A stretch of DNA of 64,000 bases from Jiangella sp. DSM 45060 (GCF_900105175.1 NZ_LT629771.1:1302001-1366000); one strand, 5' to 3'. Shown: positions 1 through 9,157, counted from the stretch's first letter. Translations and numbers: made by a program. Notes: generated from the letters alone by a model not told the origin.

Positions 1-857
1 GCCGGTTTCCAGCCCAACAACCGTTCCGCGTTCGCGTTCCTGAAGGCCGCCGCGTCACCCACCAACGCCGACGCGAGACCAGCCGTGCCCGGGTGGAACC
101 GCGGCAACAACTCCGCCAACGGCGCCCGCGCCAACGCATCCGCCGCCCCGGCGAAGAACGTCTCCCCATTCGGCACCTCATCCCCCCTCGACAACAGCAG
201 CCCGATGAGGTCCGCGGCGTCACGGGCATCGACATAGTTGAACAACGACCCCGCCGCCAGCGACGGATCGTCCAGCCGCTCCCGCACCGTGTGCCCCAAC
301 TGCGTCGGCGCCCCGGCCCACTCCTCCTCGCCGATCACGTAACACGGCCGGACGACGCTGACCCGCATCCGCTCACCGGCCCGGGCGGCGAACATCCGCA
401 CCACCTGCTCGGCCACCAGCTTCGACAACCCATACGCATGCCACGGCGCCACCGGATGCGCCTCATCGATCGGCAGATACGACGGCACCCACCCGCCCGG
501 CGCGCCATACCCCACCACCGTCGGACTACTCGCCACCACCACACTGCGGACCCCGGCCTCCAGAGCGGCCGCACACACGTGGTGAGCCAACGCCGTGTTC
601 ACCCGCAAGATCTCCCCCTCCGGCCGGCTGAACGGCACCGCCACCGCCGCCAAATGCACCACCGCGTCCGGACCCACCCGCCCCACCGCCCACCGCGCCT
701 CCTCCGCCACCGCCAGATCAGCCGCGAACCACTCCCCACCATGACGCCGGCCCGGCGCACACCGGTCCACACTCACCACCTCATGCCCCAACCCCAACAA
801 CCCCTCCACCACCGCCACACCCAACCGACCCGACCCACCCGTCACCAGCACCTTCAC
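1..857 (-). CDS. NAD-dependent epimerase/dehydratase (SDR), 3' part cut by window edge
   Basis: This is an extended short-chain dehydrogenase/reductase that probably acts on a sugar or sugar acid bound to NAD(P). The translation starts VKVLVTGGSGRLG, a Rossmann GxxGxxG motif, and carries the catalytic pair in YGLSKLVAEQ near residue 145. The start is GTG at 857, overlapping the TGA of the upstream Gfo/Idh gene (GTGA), so it is the last visible gene of the coupled operon that begins at 7970. About 285 codons are visible and the frame is still open at base 1, so the C-terminus lies outside the window. It resembles the other epimerase of the same operon (start 7970) in layout. The exact substrate cannot be told from sequence; the family is clear. 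Confidence 0.85.
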   Translation of the reverse strand, partial: MKVLVTGGSGRLGVAVVEGLLGLGHEVVSVDRCAPGRRHGGEWFAADLAVAEEARWAVGRVGPDAVVHLAAVAVPFSRPEGEILRVNTALAHHVCAAALEAGVRSVVVASSPTVVGYGAPGGWVPSYLPIDEAHPVAPWHAYGLSKLVAEQVVRMFAARAGERMRVSVVRPCYVIGEEEWAGAPTQLGHTVRERLDDPSLAAGSLFNYVDARDAADLIGLLLSRGDEVPNGETFFAGAADALARAPLAELLPRFHPGTAGLASALVGDAAAFRNANAERLLGWKP

Positions 858-2155
858 CGGTCGAACCCGATCCCGAGGTCCAGTCCGGCGAGGTCGACGG
901 CTTGCCCACTCGCGAGCGAGGCGTTGCCGGCGATGCCGACCGCGACCGCCGCGATTCCGTCGACATGCGACGACACCCGGCCGAGCTCCGGTTCGGCCAC
1001 GGCCGGACCGAACAGGTCGTCGAGCAGCAGCGGGTCCGCGCCTCCGTGGGAGCCGCTGACCTCGGGCAGTTCGTGCACCACGGCGGACTCCCAGTGCCGC
1101 TGGACGCGCAACTCGTCGCGGCGCGGACGCACGGGGTCGTGGCCGCTGGCCTCGCGGATGACGCTCGGGTCGATGACGGTGTGCCCGTGGCCGTCGACGA
1201 GGACGGCGGAGCGTTCGACGACGTCGAGCTCGATGCGCCCGCGGGTCCCGGTGAACGCGACCCGGTAGCCCTCGTACGGGCTGTGCGCCGTCAGGCTGTA
1301 GGTGAGCGTGGTGCGCGACCCGTAGTCGACGACCAGCCCGACGGTGTCCTCGATGGTGATGCCCGGTCCGAAGACGTTCTCGTTGCGGGTGTAGCCGTCG
1401 TGGTGGGCGTGATCGGTGTAGAGCGCGCGGATCGAGGGGTCGCCGTCGATCGTGAGGTCGAACCGGTCCCGGACGTCGTCGCCGGCGTCCCGCACGATGC
1501 CGTGCTCGCCGTAGAACCGCAGCCCGCCCGACGCGTAGACGCGGGTGGGCCGGTCGGCGAGCCACCAGTTGACGAGGTCGAAGTGGTGGCTGGACTTGTG
1601 CACCAGCAGCCCGCCGGAGATGTCCTTCTCCCGATGCCACCGCCTGAAGTAGTCGGCTCCGTGCGCGGTGTCGAGCAGCCACTCGAAATGCACCGCGGTC
1701 ACGCGCCCGATCGTGCCTGCGGCGAGGAGCCGCTTGACCTCGGTGTTCCGCGGCGCGTACCGGTAGTTGAACGCCAGGCGCACGGAGCGCCCGGTCCGCT
1801 CGACGGCGGCGGCGATCTGCCGGGTCTGCGCGGCGGTCACCGCGAGCGGCTTCTCGACGATGACGTCGACCCCCGCGTCGACGGCTCGCTCGATGTACTG
1901 CGCGTGCGTCGCGTCGGGTGTGGCGACGAGGAGCACGGTCGCCGCCGTGTCCCGCAGTGCGGCCTCGAGCTCGTCCGGCCCGAACCGCACGACGTCGCCG
2001 CCGATGCGGCGCTGGTAGTAGTCCAGGCGTCCCGGGTTGCTGTCACCGATCGCGACCAGCTCGGCCGCGTAGCGGCCCGCGGTCAGCGCGTCGATGAACG
2101 TGCCGGCACGGGCTCCCGTGCCCAGCACCGCCACCCTCTGCACTGGTCGACCCAT
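854..2155 (-). CDS. Gfo/Idh/MocA family oxidoreductase
   Basis: This is a cytoplasmic NAD(P)-dependent sugar dehydrogenase-like protein of 433 residues. The N-terminus (VQRVAVLGTGARAG) is the Rossmann fold, and VIVEKPLAVT near residue 100 is the EKP motif that holds the catalytic lysine of this family. The C-terminal half is the mixed alpha/beta substrate domain. I chose ATG 2155 because the dinucleotide fold begins at once and an AGAGGAG lies upstream; an in-frame ATG at 2176 would add seven residues. It overlaps the downstream epimerase by GTGA and follows the FAD oxidoreductase closely, which suggests co-translation. Members oxidise or reduce sugars, inositols or 3-keto-glycosides; the substrate here is unknown. 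Confidence 0.88.
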   Translation of the reverse strand: MGRPVQRVAVLGTGARAGTFIDALTAGRYAAELVAIGDSNPGRLDYYQRRIGGDVVRFGPDELEAALRDTAATVLLVATPDATHAQYIERAVDAGVDVIVEKPLAVTAAQTRQIAAAVERTGRSVRLAFNYRYAPRNTEVKRLLAAGTIGRVTAVHFEWLLDTAHGADYFRRWHREKDISGGLLVHKSSHHFDLVNWWLADRPTRVYASGGLRFYGEHGIVRDAGDDVRDRFDLTIDGDPSIRALYTDHAHHDGYTRNENVFGPGITIEDTVGLVVDYGSRTTLTYSLTAHSPYEGYRVAFTGTRGRIELDVVERSAVLVDGHGHTVIDPSVIREASGHDPVRPRRDELRVQRHWESAVVHELPEVSGSHGGADPLLLDDLFGPAVAEPELGRVSSHVDGIAAVAVGIAGNASLASGQAVDLAGLDLGIGFDR

Positions 2156-2183
2156 GTCTCGTCGTGCTCCTCTCATCGTGGCG

Positions 2184-3770
2184 TCAGTAGCCGAGCACTC
2201 GCGGCCAGTGCGGCTCGACGCCGAGGCCGGTCAGCGTGGCCTGCAGCTCCCGGGTCGCGGCCGGTGACGTGGCCACGTCCTGCGGCCGCGTGCGCCGCTC
2301 CAGGCAGTGGACGGCCAGCGCGCCGGCCGACTCGCCGACGTTCCACTCCACGGGGTGCAGCCGGTAGGCGCCGTTGGTGATGTGCGTCGTCCCGATGTTC
2401 TTGCCGGCGGGCAGCAGGTTGGCCAGGCGCACGGGCACCAGCGACCGCAGCGGGATCTCGAACGGGCGGCACTCGACGTCGATGTAGTTGTCGCCGCCGG
2501 TGGTGGGGTGGATGTCGATGCGGTACATGCCGACGCCGACGCTGTCGTCGAACCGGGCCGGCTCGGCGGTGCCGCCGGCGGCGACCGCGACGTCCTGCTC
2601 GACGACGGTGTACAGCGCGCGGATGCGGCGGCCCTCGCGCACGTACGGCGCCATCGCCAGTCCGTCGGCCGTGCCGAGAACGTCGCCGCGCAGCCGCAGC
2701 CCCGGCCAGCCCTGCCCGCCGTCCGGCCGCGGCGCCTCGGTCTGCAGCCAATGGACGTAGGACAGGCTGAGCGAGCGGGCGCCGTCGAGATGCGCCTTGG
2801 CGTCGGCGGTCTCGATGACCGGCCCGCCGAGGTAGTCGAGCATCGGCCAGTTGGCCAGCACGACGTCGGAGCCGAGGAACCCGTCCTCGAAGGTGCGGCG
2901 CGCGGCGATGCGCCGGAACGTCCACAGGTCCTTGTCGCCCGCGGCGTCGACGGCCGCCTGCTCGTGCGACGGGTTGACGTGCATCGTGCGGGTGACCGGG
3001 CGCAGCGTGCGCGGGTCGGGTGCGGTGAACGACAGCAGCGGCGCGCCCCAGAACTCCGGCGCCCACGAGCGCCAGTGGTCGTACTCGGGCGGGCGCGGGA
3101 TCGTGTGGTCGCCCGGCGCGTGGTCGAAGGCGAAGCACCAGGTCACGGCCTGCATGTTGAGCGGGTCAGCGGTCTCGGCCGCGTGCGGTTCACCGGTCTG
3201 CGACCTCGACTCCGCTCCGGTGACGTACTCGGCGCCGGCCAGCGGCAGCAGATCGCCGGTCTCCGTCGCGTCGAGCACCATGGGCGCCTCGAGCCGCGTC
3301 TCGCGGCCCACCTCGTCGCGGACGACCACCGCGCGGACGGTGTCGCCGTTCACGTCGACGCCGTGCGGCCGGACGTGGTGCAGCACCGTCAGCCGCCCGC
3401 TGCTGCGGTACGGCGCCAGCAGCTGCTCGATGACCGCCACGGCGACGCGCGGCTCGTGGCACAGCCGGCTGACATGACCCAGGCCCGGGTTCAGGTAGGG
3501 GTCGGCCCGCGCGGCCGCCGTCAGCGGGTAGTGGTCGCGATAGTAGGCGCGGATGCCGTCGCGCAGGGCGCGGTAGGTGCGCGTCACGCCGAACTGCTCG
3601 ACCCAGACGTGCTCGTCTGGCGGGACACCCTGCGACGTCAGCTGGCCACCGAGCCACGCGGTCGGTTCCGTCAGCACGACGGTGCGGCCGAGGCGCAGCA
3701 CCGACAGCGCGGCCGCCACACCGCCGAGCCCGCCACCGACGACGGCGACGTCGGGCCTCAACGTGGTCAT
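2184..3770 (-). CDS. FAD-dependent oxidoreductase (FAD_oxidored family)
   Basis: A 528-residue flavoprotein. The N-terminus VAVVGGGLGGVAAALSVLRLG is the dinucleotide-binding GxGxxG motif, followed by WLGGQLTSQG, which is typical of the FAD_oxidored (PF12831-like) group often found in polysaccharide-utilisation loci. A second FAD contact is likely in VLDATETGDLLPLAG near residue 170. No signal peptide is visible, so it should be cytoplasmic. It begins 6 bp after the MalG-type permease stop, with GAAGGGG upstream, and ends only a few bases before the Gfo/Idh gene, so it belongs to the same operon. The presence of two redox enzymes and two epimerases in one operon suggests oxidation of an imported glycoside. 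The reaction is inferred, not known. Confidence 0.85.
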   Translation of the reverse strand: MTTLRPDVAVVGGGLGGVAAALSVLRLGRTVVLTEPTAWLGGQLTSQGVPPDEHVWVEQFGVTRTYRALRDGIRAYYRDHYPLTAAARADPYLNPGLGHVSRLCHEPRVAVAVIEQLLAPYRSSGRLTVLHHVRPHGVDVNGDTVRAVVVRDEVGRETRLEAPMVLDATETGDLLPLAGAEYVTGAESRSQTGEPHAAETADPLNMQAVTWCFAFDHAPGDHTIPRPPEYDHWRSWAPEFWGAPLLSFTAPDPRTLRPVTRTMHVNPSHEQAAVDAAGDKDLWTFRRIAARRTFEDGFLGSDVVLANWPMLDYLGGPVIETADAKAHLDGARSLSLSYVHWLQTEAPRPDGGQGWPGLRLRGDVLGTADGLAMAPYVREGRRIRALYTVVEQDVAVAAGGTAEPARFDDSVGVGMYRIDIHPTTGGDNYIDVECRPFEIPLRSLVPVRLANLLPAGKNIGTTHITNGAYRLHPVEWNVGESAGALAVHCLERRTRPQDVATSPAATRELQATLTGLGVEPHWPRVLGY

Positions 3771-3776
3771 GTGCGA

Positions 3777-4676
3777 CTACCCCTTCAGTGAGCCGGTGTT
3801 GCCGGCGGCGCGCAGGAACTGGCGCTGGAAGACGAGGAAGAACAGGATCGGCACGATCGCGCTGATGAACAGCGCCGCCATGTAGGGGCCGTACTCGGTG
3901 CTCTCGGCCAGCCGCGGCAGCACGACCGCGATCGGCTGCACGTCCGGGCTCGGCAGCACCAGCAACGGCCAGAGGAACTCCTTGTAGGCGCCGACGAGCA
4001 TGAGCACCGAGAGCACGCTGAGGATGGGCCGCGACATCGGCAGCACGATCGAGACGAACAGCCGCACCGGCCCGGCGCCGTCGACCTTCGCCGCCTCGAA
4101 GATCTCACCGGGGATCGACGCGAAGAAGCGCTGGACCAGCAGGACGCCCACCGCGTTGGCCGCGTTGGGCAGCCACACCGCCCAGAACGTGTTGATGAGG
4201 CTGATGTCGAGCAGCGGCACGTCGACCACCGTCATGTACAGCGCGACCAGCGACACCACGCTGGGGATGAACAGCGTCGCCAGCACGAGCGCGGACACGA
4301 TGCCGCGGCCGCGCGGCTTGAGGACGGCCAGCCAGTAGCCGCCGGTGGTCGCCACCAGCAGGCCGAAGACGAGCGAGCCGGCCATCAGCCAGACCGTGTT
4401 GAGGAAGTACTTCGCGAAGTCGACCTGGTTCCAGATGATCGAGAAGTTCTCCCAGTGCAGGCCGCTCGGCCAGACCGACAACGGATCGGCCAGCGTCTCC
4501 GTCGACGTCGACGTCGCCGCCTTGAACAGCCACGCCATCGGGCCGGCGCAGGCCACGGCCAGCGAGGCGATCACCAGCGTCGCGAACAGGCCGATCAGGG
4601 TGCGGACGAACGGGTCGCGGCGGCTCAGCGTCGAGACGAGGGTCCGGTCCTCCGCGGCGGCCTTGGTGCGGGTCAT
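3777..4676 (-). CDS. Carbohydrate ABC transporter permease, MalG type
   Basis: Inner-membrane permease of a CUT1 sugar importer, 299 residues, with six hydrophobic segments. The cytoplasmic EAA loop is visible as EAAKVDGAG followed about ten residues on by VLP, the site that contacts the ATPase. The ATG at 4676 overlaps the stop of the MalF-type gene (ATGA), so the two membrane subunits are translationally coupled. No ATP-binding subunit gene occurs in this operon or elsewhere in the window beside a CUT1 system, so a shared MsiK-type ATPase encoded elsewhere is expected. Confidence 0.92.
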   Translation of the reverse strand: MTRTKAAAEDRTLVSTLSRRDPFVRTLIGLFATLVIASLAVACAGPMAWLFKAATSTSTETLADPLSVWPSGLHWENFSIIWNQVDFAKYFLNTVWLMAGSLVFGLLVATTGGYWLAVLKPRGRGIVSALVLATLFIPSVVSLVALYMTVVDVPLLDISLINTFWAVWLPNAANAVGVLLVQRFFASIPGEIFEAAKVDGAGPVRLFVSIVLPMSRPILSVLSVLMLVGAYKEFLWPLLVLPSPDVQPIAVVLPRLAESTEYGPYMAALFISAIVPILFFLVFQRQFLRAAGNTGSLKG

Positions 4677-5668
4677 GAGGTGCTCCAGCGCCGGGTCGCC
4701 CGCAGGTAGACGAGCGAGAGCAGGGAGAGCGCGACGGCGAGCAGCAGCGAGAGCGCCGCGGCCCGGCCGTAGTCGCCGGAGATGAACGCGTAGCGGTAGA
4801 CGAGCATGAGGATGGTGACCGTGCGGTTCTCCGGGCCGCCGCCGGTCATGATGTACGGCTCGGTGAAGACCTGCATGGTCGAGATGACCTGGAGCAGCAG
4901 CAGGACGAGGATGACGCCGCGCAGCTGCGGCAGCGTGACGTGCCAGAGCCGGCGGAACAACCCCGCGCCGTCGGTCTCGGCGGCGTCGTAGAGATCGGTC
5001 TGCACGCTCATCAGCGTGGCCAGGTAGATGATCGTGGCCGTGCCGAACGTCGCCCACGTCACCTGCACGACGATGGCGGGCATGGCCAGGTCGCCGTCGT
5101 TGAGCCAGGCGATCGGGCCGAACCCGACCTTGCCCAGCAGCGAGTTGAAGAAGCCGTCCGCGCCGGGGTCGTAGAACGTCTTCCAGAGCAGCGTCGCGAC
5201 CACCGGAGGCAGGATGACCGGCAGGTAGGCCAGCGCCGAGGCCAGCCCGCGGGTCCGGCGCAGCTCGGTGATCACGACGGCCAGCAGCAGCGGGAGCGGG
5301 AACCCGATGACCGCCGCGAGCAGGGCGTACCAGACCGTGTTGCGGGTGGCGGTGAGCAGCAGCGGGTCGTTCAGGACGGCCTGGAAGTTGTCCAGCCCGA
5401 CCCACTCCGACGTCACGAAGTTGGTGCGCTGCAGGCTCAGCGCGAGCGAGCGCAGGATCGGCCACCAGGCGAAGAACCCGAAGCTGAGCAGCAGCGGCAG
5501 CACGAACAGCAGCCGGGACGGCCCGCCGTCGGTCAGCCAGCGGCGCACGGCCCCGGCCGGTGACGTGCGGCGCCCGCCCACGACGGGCCGGCGCGGGCCG
5601 GCGCCGGCGGGTTCGGCCGGCTCCGTCCCTCGCGGCGTCATGGCACCGGCGTCGGCGGGCGCACGCAT
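4673..5668 (-). CDS. Carbohydrate ABC transporter permease, MalF type
   Basis: Inner-membrane permease partner of the MalG-type protein, 331 residues from the ATG at 5668 (an in-frame ATG at 5641 is an alternative). A basic, proline-rich cytoplasmic N-terminus of about 50 residues precedes the first membrane helix (LLFVLPLLLSFGFFAWWPIL). The EAA loop reads DAAETDGAG, then VTLP. It starts 5 bp after the solute-binding protein stop and overlaps the next permease by ATGA. Unlike two other transporters in the window, there is no hairpin between binding protein and permease. Confidence 0.92.
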   Translation of the reverse strand: MRAPADAGAMTPRGTEPAEPAGAGPRRPVVGGRRTSPAGAVRRWLTDGGPSRLLFVLPLLLSFGFFAWWPILRSLALSLQRTNFVTSEWVGLDNFQAVLNDPLLLTATRNTVWYALLAAVIGFPLPLLLAVVITELRRTRGLASALAYLPVILPPVVATLLWKTFYDPGADGFFNSLLGKVGFGPIAWLNDGDLAMPAIVVQVTWATFGTATIIYLATLMSVQTDLYDAAETDGAGLFRRLWHVTLPQLRGVILVLLLLQVISTMQVFTEPYIMTGGGPENRTVTILMLVYRYAFISGDYGRAAALSLLLAVALSLLSLVYLRATRRWSTS

Positions 5669-5673
5669 GGCGG

Positions 5674-7050
5674 TCAGCCGGCGTCGAGCGCGGTCTGGGC
5701 GGACGCGTCCGCGTCGGACAGCAGCGCCTCGACGTCGGCGTCCTCGCGGGTCAGCACGGCCTGGACGACGGTGTCGAGCAGCGCGTACAGCTCCTGCGCC
5801 TTGACCGCCGGCTCCGTGACGAGCGGCAGCGCGTCGACCGACTCGAGATAGGCGGTGTAGTTCTCCCGCGGGACGTTGATCGAGTCGGCGATCCAGCCCA
5901 GGTACTGGTCGTAGGTCTCCCGGTCGACGACCGGCAGTTCCGGCTTGCCGACGGGGATGCCGTCGGCGGCCGACGCCGCGGCGTTGTCCTTGGCGATCTG
6001 CTCGTCGGTGTACTTCTCGAACCGCTGGAACTCGATCCAGCGGACGGCTGCCTCGATCTCGTCCTCGGACGCGTCGGGCTTGACGATGGCGACGGTGCCG
6101 CCGCTCAGGGTGCCGATGCCGTCGTCCTGCTGGGGGAGCGGCGCGACGCCGAACGCGGCCGGGTCCATGCCGTTGTTGGTGACCATCGTGTTGTAGGCAT
6201 CGGCCCCGCCGACGTACATGCCGGCGCCGCCGCCGGCGAACAGCCGTGCGATGTCCTCGGCGTTGAGCAGGAAGTTGCTCCCCATGACGTTGTCGTCCCA
6301 GCGCAGCGTGCGCAGGAACTCCAGTGCCTCCACGGTGGCCGGGTTGTCGACGTCGGCCTCGGTACCGTCCTCGTTCACGATGGTGCCACCGAAGCCGTAG
6401 CTCATGGTGGTGAGCGACCAGCCGCCGTTGTTCTGCGTGGTCATCGCGGCGAAGCCCTGCGCGTCGGTGGCCGCCTCGATCGCCTGCGCGGCCGTGCGCA
6501 CGTCGTCCCAGGTGCTCGGCGGGTCGTCGGGGTCGAGGCCGGCCTGCTCGAACAACTGGCGGTTGTAGATCAGCCCCATCGTGTAGGCGCCCCACGGGAT
6601 GCCGTAGACGCGCTCGTCGTCCGTGACGATCTCGTTGACCACCGGGTTGATCGCCGACAGCGTCTCGCTCGACTCCAGGTGGTCGGTGAGGTCGGTGACC
6701 TGCTGGCGCGCGATGAGCCCGCGCATCTCGGTGAACGGCACGTTGAACACCGTGGGCAGCTGGCCGCCGGCGACCAGCGCGTTGAACGTGGTCGCGTCGA
6801 ACGCGGTCTCCTCCGACTCGATGTCGATGTCGGGGTTGGCCGTCTCGAACTCCTCGACGCGGCGGTCCCACTCGGCCAGTTGCTCGGCCTTCTCCGCCGT
6901 CGGCATGCCGCCGACGGTCAGGACGACGGGGTCGTCGCCTGCGCCGTCGCCGCCGGTGCCGCCGCCGGAGTCGTCCGAACACGCGGTGAGGGTGAGCACG
7001 GCGGCGCCCGCCACGAGCACGGCCGCCGATCGGAGCTGGTGTCTCTTCAT
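5674..7050 (-). CDS. Extracellular sugar-binding lipoprotein of ABC transporter
   Basis: A 458-residue family 1 solute-binding protein. The signal peptide ends in a lipobox (LTLTAC, Cys near residue 24), so it is a lipoprotein on the outer face of the membrane. A glycine/serine/aspartate-rich linker follows. The mature part has the usual two-lobe sugar-binding pattern (for example ALVAGGQLPTVFNV and WSLTTMSYGFGG). The ATG overlaps the stop of the upstream epimerase (ATGA) and has AAGGAG six bases before it. The ligand is unknown; the neighbouring redox and epimerase genes point to a glycoside or oxidised sugar. Confidence 0.92.
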   Translation of the reverse strand: MKRHQLRSAAVLVAGAAVLTLTACSDDSGGGTGGDGAGDDPVVLTVGGMPTAEKAEQLAEWDRRVEEFETANPDIDIESEETAFDATTFNALVAGGQLPTVFNVPFTEMRGLIARQQVTDLTDHLESSETLSAINPVVNEIVTDDERVYGIPWGAYTMGLIYNRQLFEQAGLDPDDPPSTWDDVRTAAQAIEAATDAQGFAAMTTQNNGGWSLTTMSYGFGGTIVNEDGTEADVDNPATVEALEFLRTLRWDDNVMGSNFLLNAEDIARLFAGGGAGMYVGGADAYNTMVTNNGMDPAAFGVAPLPQQDDGIGTLSGGTVAIVKPDASEDEIEAAVRWIEFQRFEKYTDEQIAKDNAAASAADGIPVGKPELPVVDRETYDQYLGWIADSINVPRENYTAYLESVDALPLVTEPAVKAQELYALLDTVVQAVLTREDADVEALLSDADASAQTALDAG

Positions 7051-7970
7051 CGAAACTCCTTGCTGGGGACGAGAGTAGGGATGTGGCCGGGCCGGTGCGC
7101 CGAATGGATCGGGGCCCAGCCGAGGAGCTCACGGGCCCGGGTCGTGTCGACCAGGGCGGTCCGGTCGGGGAACTGCGCACGCGTCGGCACGTGCGGCGCG
7201 AACCGGGTCAGCAGCTCGTGGGTGGGGATGTCGGGCAGGACGTCGTCGGCGGACAGCAGTACCACGTGGGCACCGGTCAGCGGCGCGTCGAGGGCGGCGA
7301 GGAAGGCCTGGACGACGTCGTCGAGCACGATGTAGGACCAGCCCTCCCTGGCGACGCGGACCTCGGCGCCGGCGCCGGCCGTCAGCTTGGCCGACGCCTC
7401 CACGGCCTCCTCCATGGTGCGCACGTGGGCCAGCCGGAACGCGACCACGTCGATGCCCCAGCGGCTGTGCGCCATCCGTGCGGTGTGCTCGTCGGTGAAC
7501 TTGGCCAGCGAGTACGGGTCGTCGTGCAGGACCGGCAACTCCTCGTCGAGGGGGAAGTAGGCCGGCCAGACGTCGTGCCGGTTCATCGGCACGCCGAACG
7601 CGTTGATGCTGCTGGCGATGGCCGCCCGGCGGATCCCGCGCCGGCCGGCCTGGTCGAGCACGTTGAACGTCGCGGTCGTGTTGACGCGGAACACCTCGTA
7701 CGGCGTGCCGAGATTGGGGTGCGGGATCGCCGCCGTGTGCACGACCGCCGCGACGTCGTCGAGCGCCTCGGCGACGGCGTCGATGTCGCAGGCGTCGCCG
7801 GTGACGAGCCGGTCGGCGGCGCTCGGGCCGGTCCACTCCAGCGCGAGGCCGGTGACGGGACGTCCGGCGGCCGCCAGCGCGCTGGTGACCGCCCGGCCGA
7901 TCCGCCCGTCGGCTCCGGTCACCAGCACGCGACCGGCGCCGTCGGATGTGCTCTGTGTCGACTGGCCCAC
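7047..7970 (-). CDS. NAD-dependent epimerase/dehydratase (first gene of operon)
   Basis: Extended SDR protein of 307 residues from GTG 7970. The Rossmann motif is VLVTGADGRIG; the catalytic region shows SSINAFG and YSLAKFTDEH (Tyr and Lys). The open frame continues upstream to 8027, but that extension would translate a regulatory palindrome at 7994-8019. GTG 7970 has GCGGGAG eight bases upstream, so I prefer it. The stop overlaps the binding-protein ATG. It heads a coupled operon of seven genes running to the left edge. Possible roles are sugar-nucleotide or free-sugar epimerisation or dehydrogenation (uronate-dehydrogenase-like enzymes share this fold); the substrate is not identifiable. Confidence 0.85.
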   Translation of the reverse strand: MGQSTQSTSDGAGRVLVTGADGRIGRAVTSALAAAGRPVTGLALEWTGPSAADRLVTGDACDIDAVAEALDDVAAVVHTAAIPHPNLGTPYEVFRVNTTATFNVLDQAGRRGIRRAAIASSINAFGVPMNRHDVWPAYFPLDEELPVLHDDPYSLAKFTDEHTARMAHSRWGIDVVAFRLAHVRTMEEAVEASAKLTAGAGAEVRVAREGWSYIVLDDVVQAFLAALDAPLTGAHVVLLSADDVLPDIPTHELLTRFAPHVPTRAQFPDRTALVDTTRARELLGWAPIHSAHRPGHIPTLVPSKEFR

Positions 7971-7993
7971 GAACGAGTCTCCCGCTTCCTCGA

Positions 7994-8019
7994 CCAATGC
8001 GAAACCGCTTTCGCATTGG
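7994..8019. promoter_or_regulatory. LacI-family operator of the epimerase operon
   Basis: Perfect inverted repeat of 11-bp arms, CCAATGCGAAA and TTTCGCATTGG, around CCGC. The core GAAACCGCTTTC has the central CG expected for LacI-family operators. It lies 24 bp before the GTG at 7970 and just downstream of the LacI gene, whose product probably binds it. A TTGACA on the minus strand (8053-8048) could be the -35 element; no convincing -10 is spaced correctly. Confidence 0.8.
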
Positions 8020-8100
8020 GCATACAAGAGCAGACCTCGCGGGTGGTTGTCAAGGAGCTCCGGGCGGACTGTCCCGGTGACCGAGGAGCGGGGCGCGGCG

Positions 8101-9150
8101 TCAGGCGGTGGCGGTGCTGGGACCCTCGACGAGCACCGGGGTGACGACGCGGCGCTGGGGGTTGGCAGGCTCGGGTGCGTGGGTGTCGTCGGCGTCCTCG
8201 CCGAGGGCGAGTCGTCGCGCCGCGGCCGCGCCGAGCCGCTCCAGTCGCAGGTCGACGCTGGTCAGCCGCCGCGTGCCTTGGTCGAGCATGACGCCCTCCC
8301 AGTTGTCGACGCCGACGATGGCGATGTCGTCGGGCACGCGCACGCCGTGGGCCTCGAGCACGCGAAGGGCGCCGAAGGCGATGCTGTCGTTGCCGCAGAA
8401 GATCGCATCGAGCTGCACTCCGGCCGTGATCAGCTGCTCGGTGCCGGTCGCTCCCCAGTCCTGTGACCAGCCGCCGTACAGCGGCGGGTGTGCCGTCCGG
8501 AGCCCGGCCGCGGCCAGCGTCTCGGCCATGCCGGTCTCGCGGCCGCGCACGGACAGGCTGTCGCGGCCGCCGGTGACGTGGGCGATCCGCCGCCGCCCGG
8601 TGGCCAGCAGATGCTCGACCGCCAGCCGGCCGGCGCCGGCGCTGTCGATCTGGAAGACCGGATCGGCGGGGTCGTCGCTGTCGGTGAAGGCGTACACGAC
8701 CGGCGAGTCGAACCGGTCGGTGACCGACCGGGAGACCAGCTCGTTGTTGGTGCCGACGACCAGCACGCCCTCGGCCTTGCGGGCCTGCAGCCGGCGCACG
8801 TCCTCGTCGCGCCAGCGGCCGCCGCGCACGTCGGCGTCGAAGACCAGGGTGGCGTGGCCCAGCAGGCCCAGTTCCTTGATCGCCCCGATCAGCACCGGGC
8901 GGGTGAACGGGGTCTGCGCGCGGTGCGTGAAGACGCCGATGGTCCGGCTGCGCCCGCTGGCGAAGGACTGGGCCAGTGCGTTGGGCGTGTAGTCGAGCCG
9001 GTCGGCGGTCGCCCGTACCCGCTCGCGGGTCGCCTCGGAGATGCGCCGGTCGCCGCGCAGCGCCTTCGAGGCGGTCGCCACCGACACCCCGGCGAGTACG
9101 GCGACGTCGCGGAGGGTGACCGGTGCTGCTGCGCGCATGACGGGAAGCAT
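8101..9150 (-). CDS. LacI family transcriptional regulator
   Basis: DNA-binding repressor of 349 residues. The N-terminal helix-turn-helix reads VTLRDVAVLAGVSVATASKAL, followed by the hinge and a periplasmic-binding-protein-like effector domain ending near residue 335. The ATG at 9150 has AAGGG four bases upstream; ATG 9138 is an alternative. It lies between two related candidate operators, the palindrome at 7994-8019 before the transporter operon and the partial site at 9198-9216 before the secreted hydrolase, so it probably controls both and responds to the imported sugar. The TGA at 8101 is 131 bp from the next start in the same direction. Confidence 0.92.
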   Translation of the reverse strand: MLPVMRAAAPVTLRDVAVLAGVSVATASKALRGDRRISEATRERVRATADRLDYTPNALAQSFASGRSRTIGVFTHRAQTPFTRPVLIGAIKELGLLGHATLVFDADVRGGRWRDEDVRRLQARKAEGVLVVGTNNELVSRSVTDRFDSPVVYAFTDSDDPADPVFQIDSAGAGRLAVEHLLATGRRRIAHVTGGRDSLSVRGRETGMAETLAAAGLRTAHPPLYGGWSQDWGATGTEQLITAGVQLDAIFCGNDSIAFGALRVLEAHGVRVPDDIAIVGVDNWEGVMLDQGTRRLTSVDLRLERLGAAAARRLALGEDADDTHAPEPANPQRRVVTPVLVEGPSTATA

Positions 9151-9157
9151 ACGGCCC

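Noticed and set aside
93-1268. Long Arg/Pro-rich plus-strand open frame
   Set aside because: It is antisense to the SDR and Gfo/Idh genes, has a low-complexity composition typical of high-GC shadows, and no recognisable fold.
7971-8027. ATG start at 8027 for the first epimerase
   Set aside because: The extra 19 residues are encoded by the operator palindrome; GTG 7970 has a proper ribosome-binding site.
8048-8053. TTGACA on the minus strand as a complete promoter of the epimerase operon
   Set aside because: The hexamer is perfect, but no -10-like sequence occurs 16-19 bp downstream; it is kept only as a comment.
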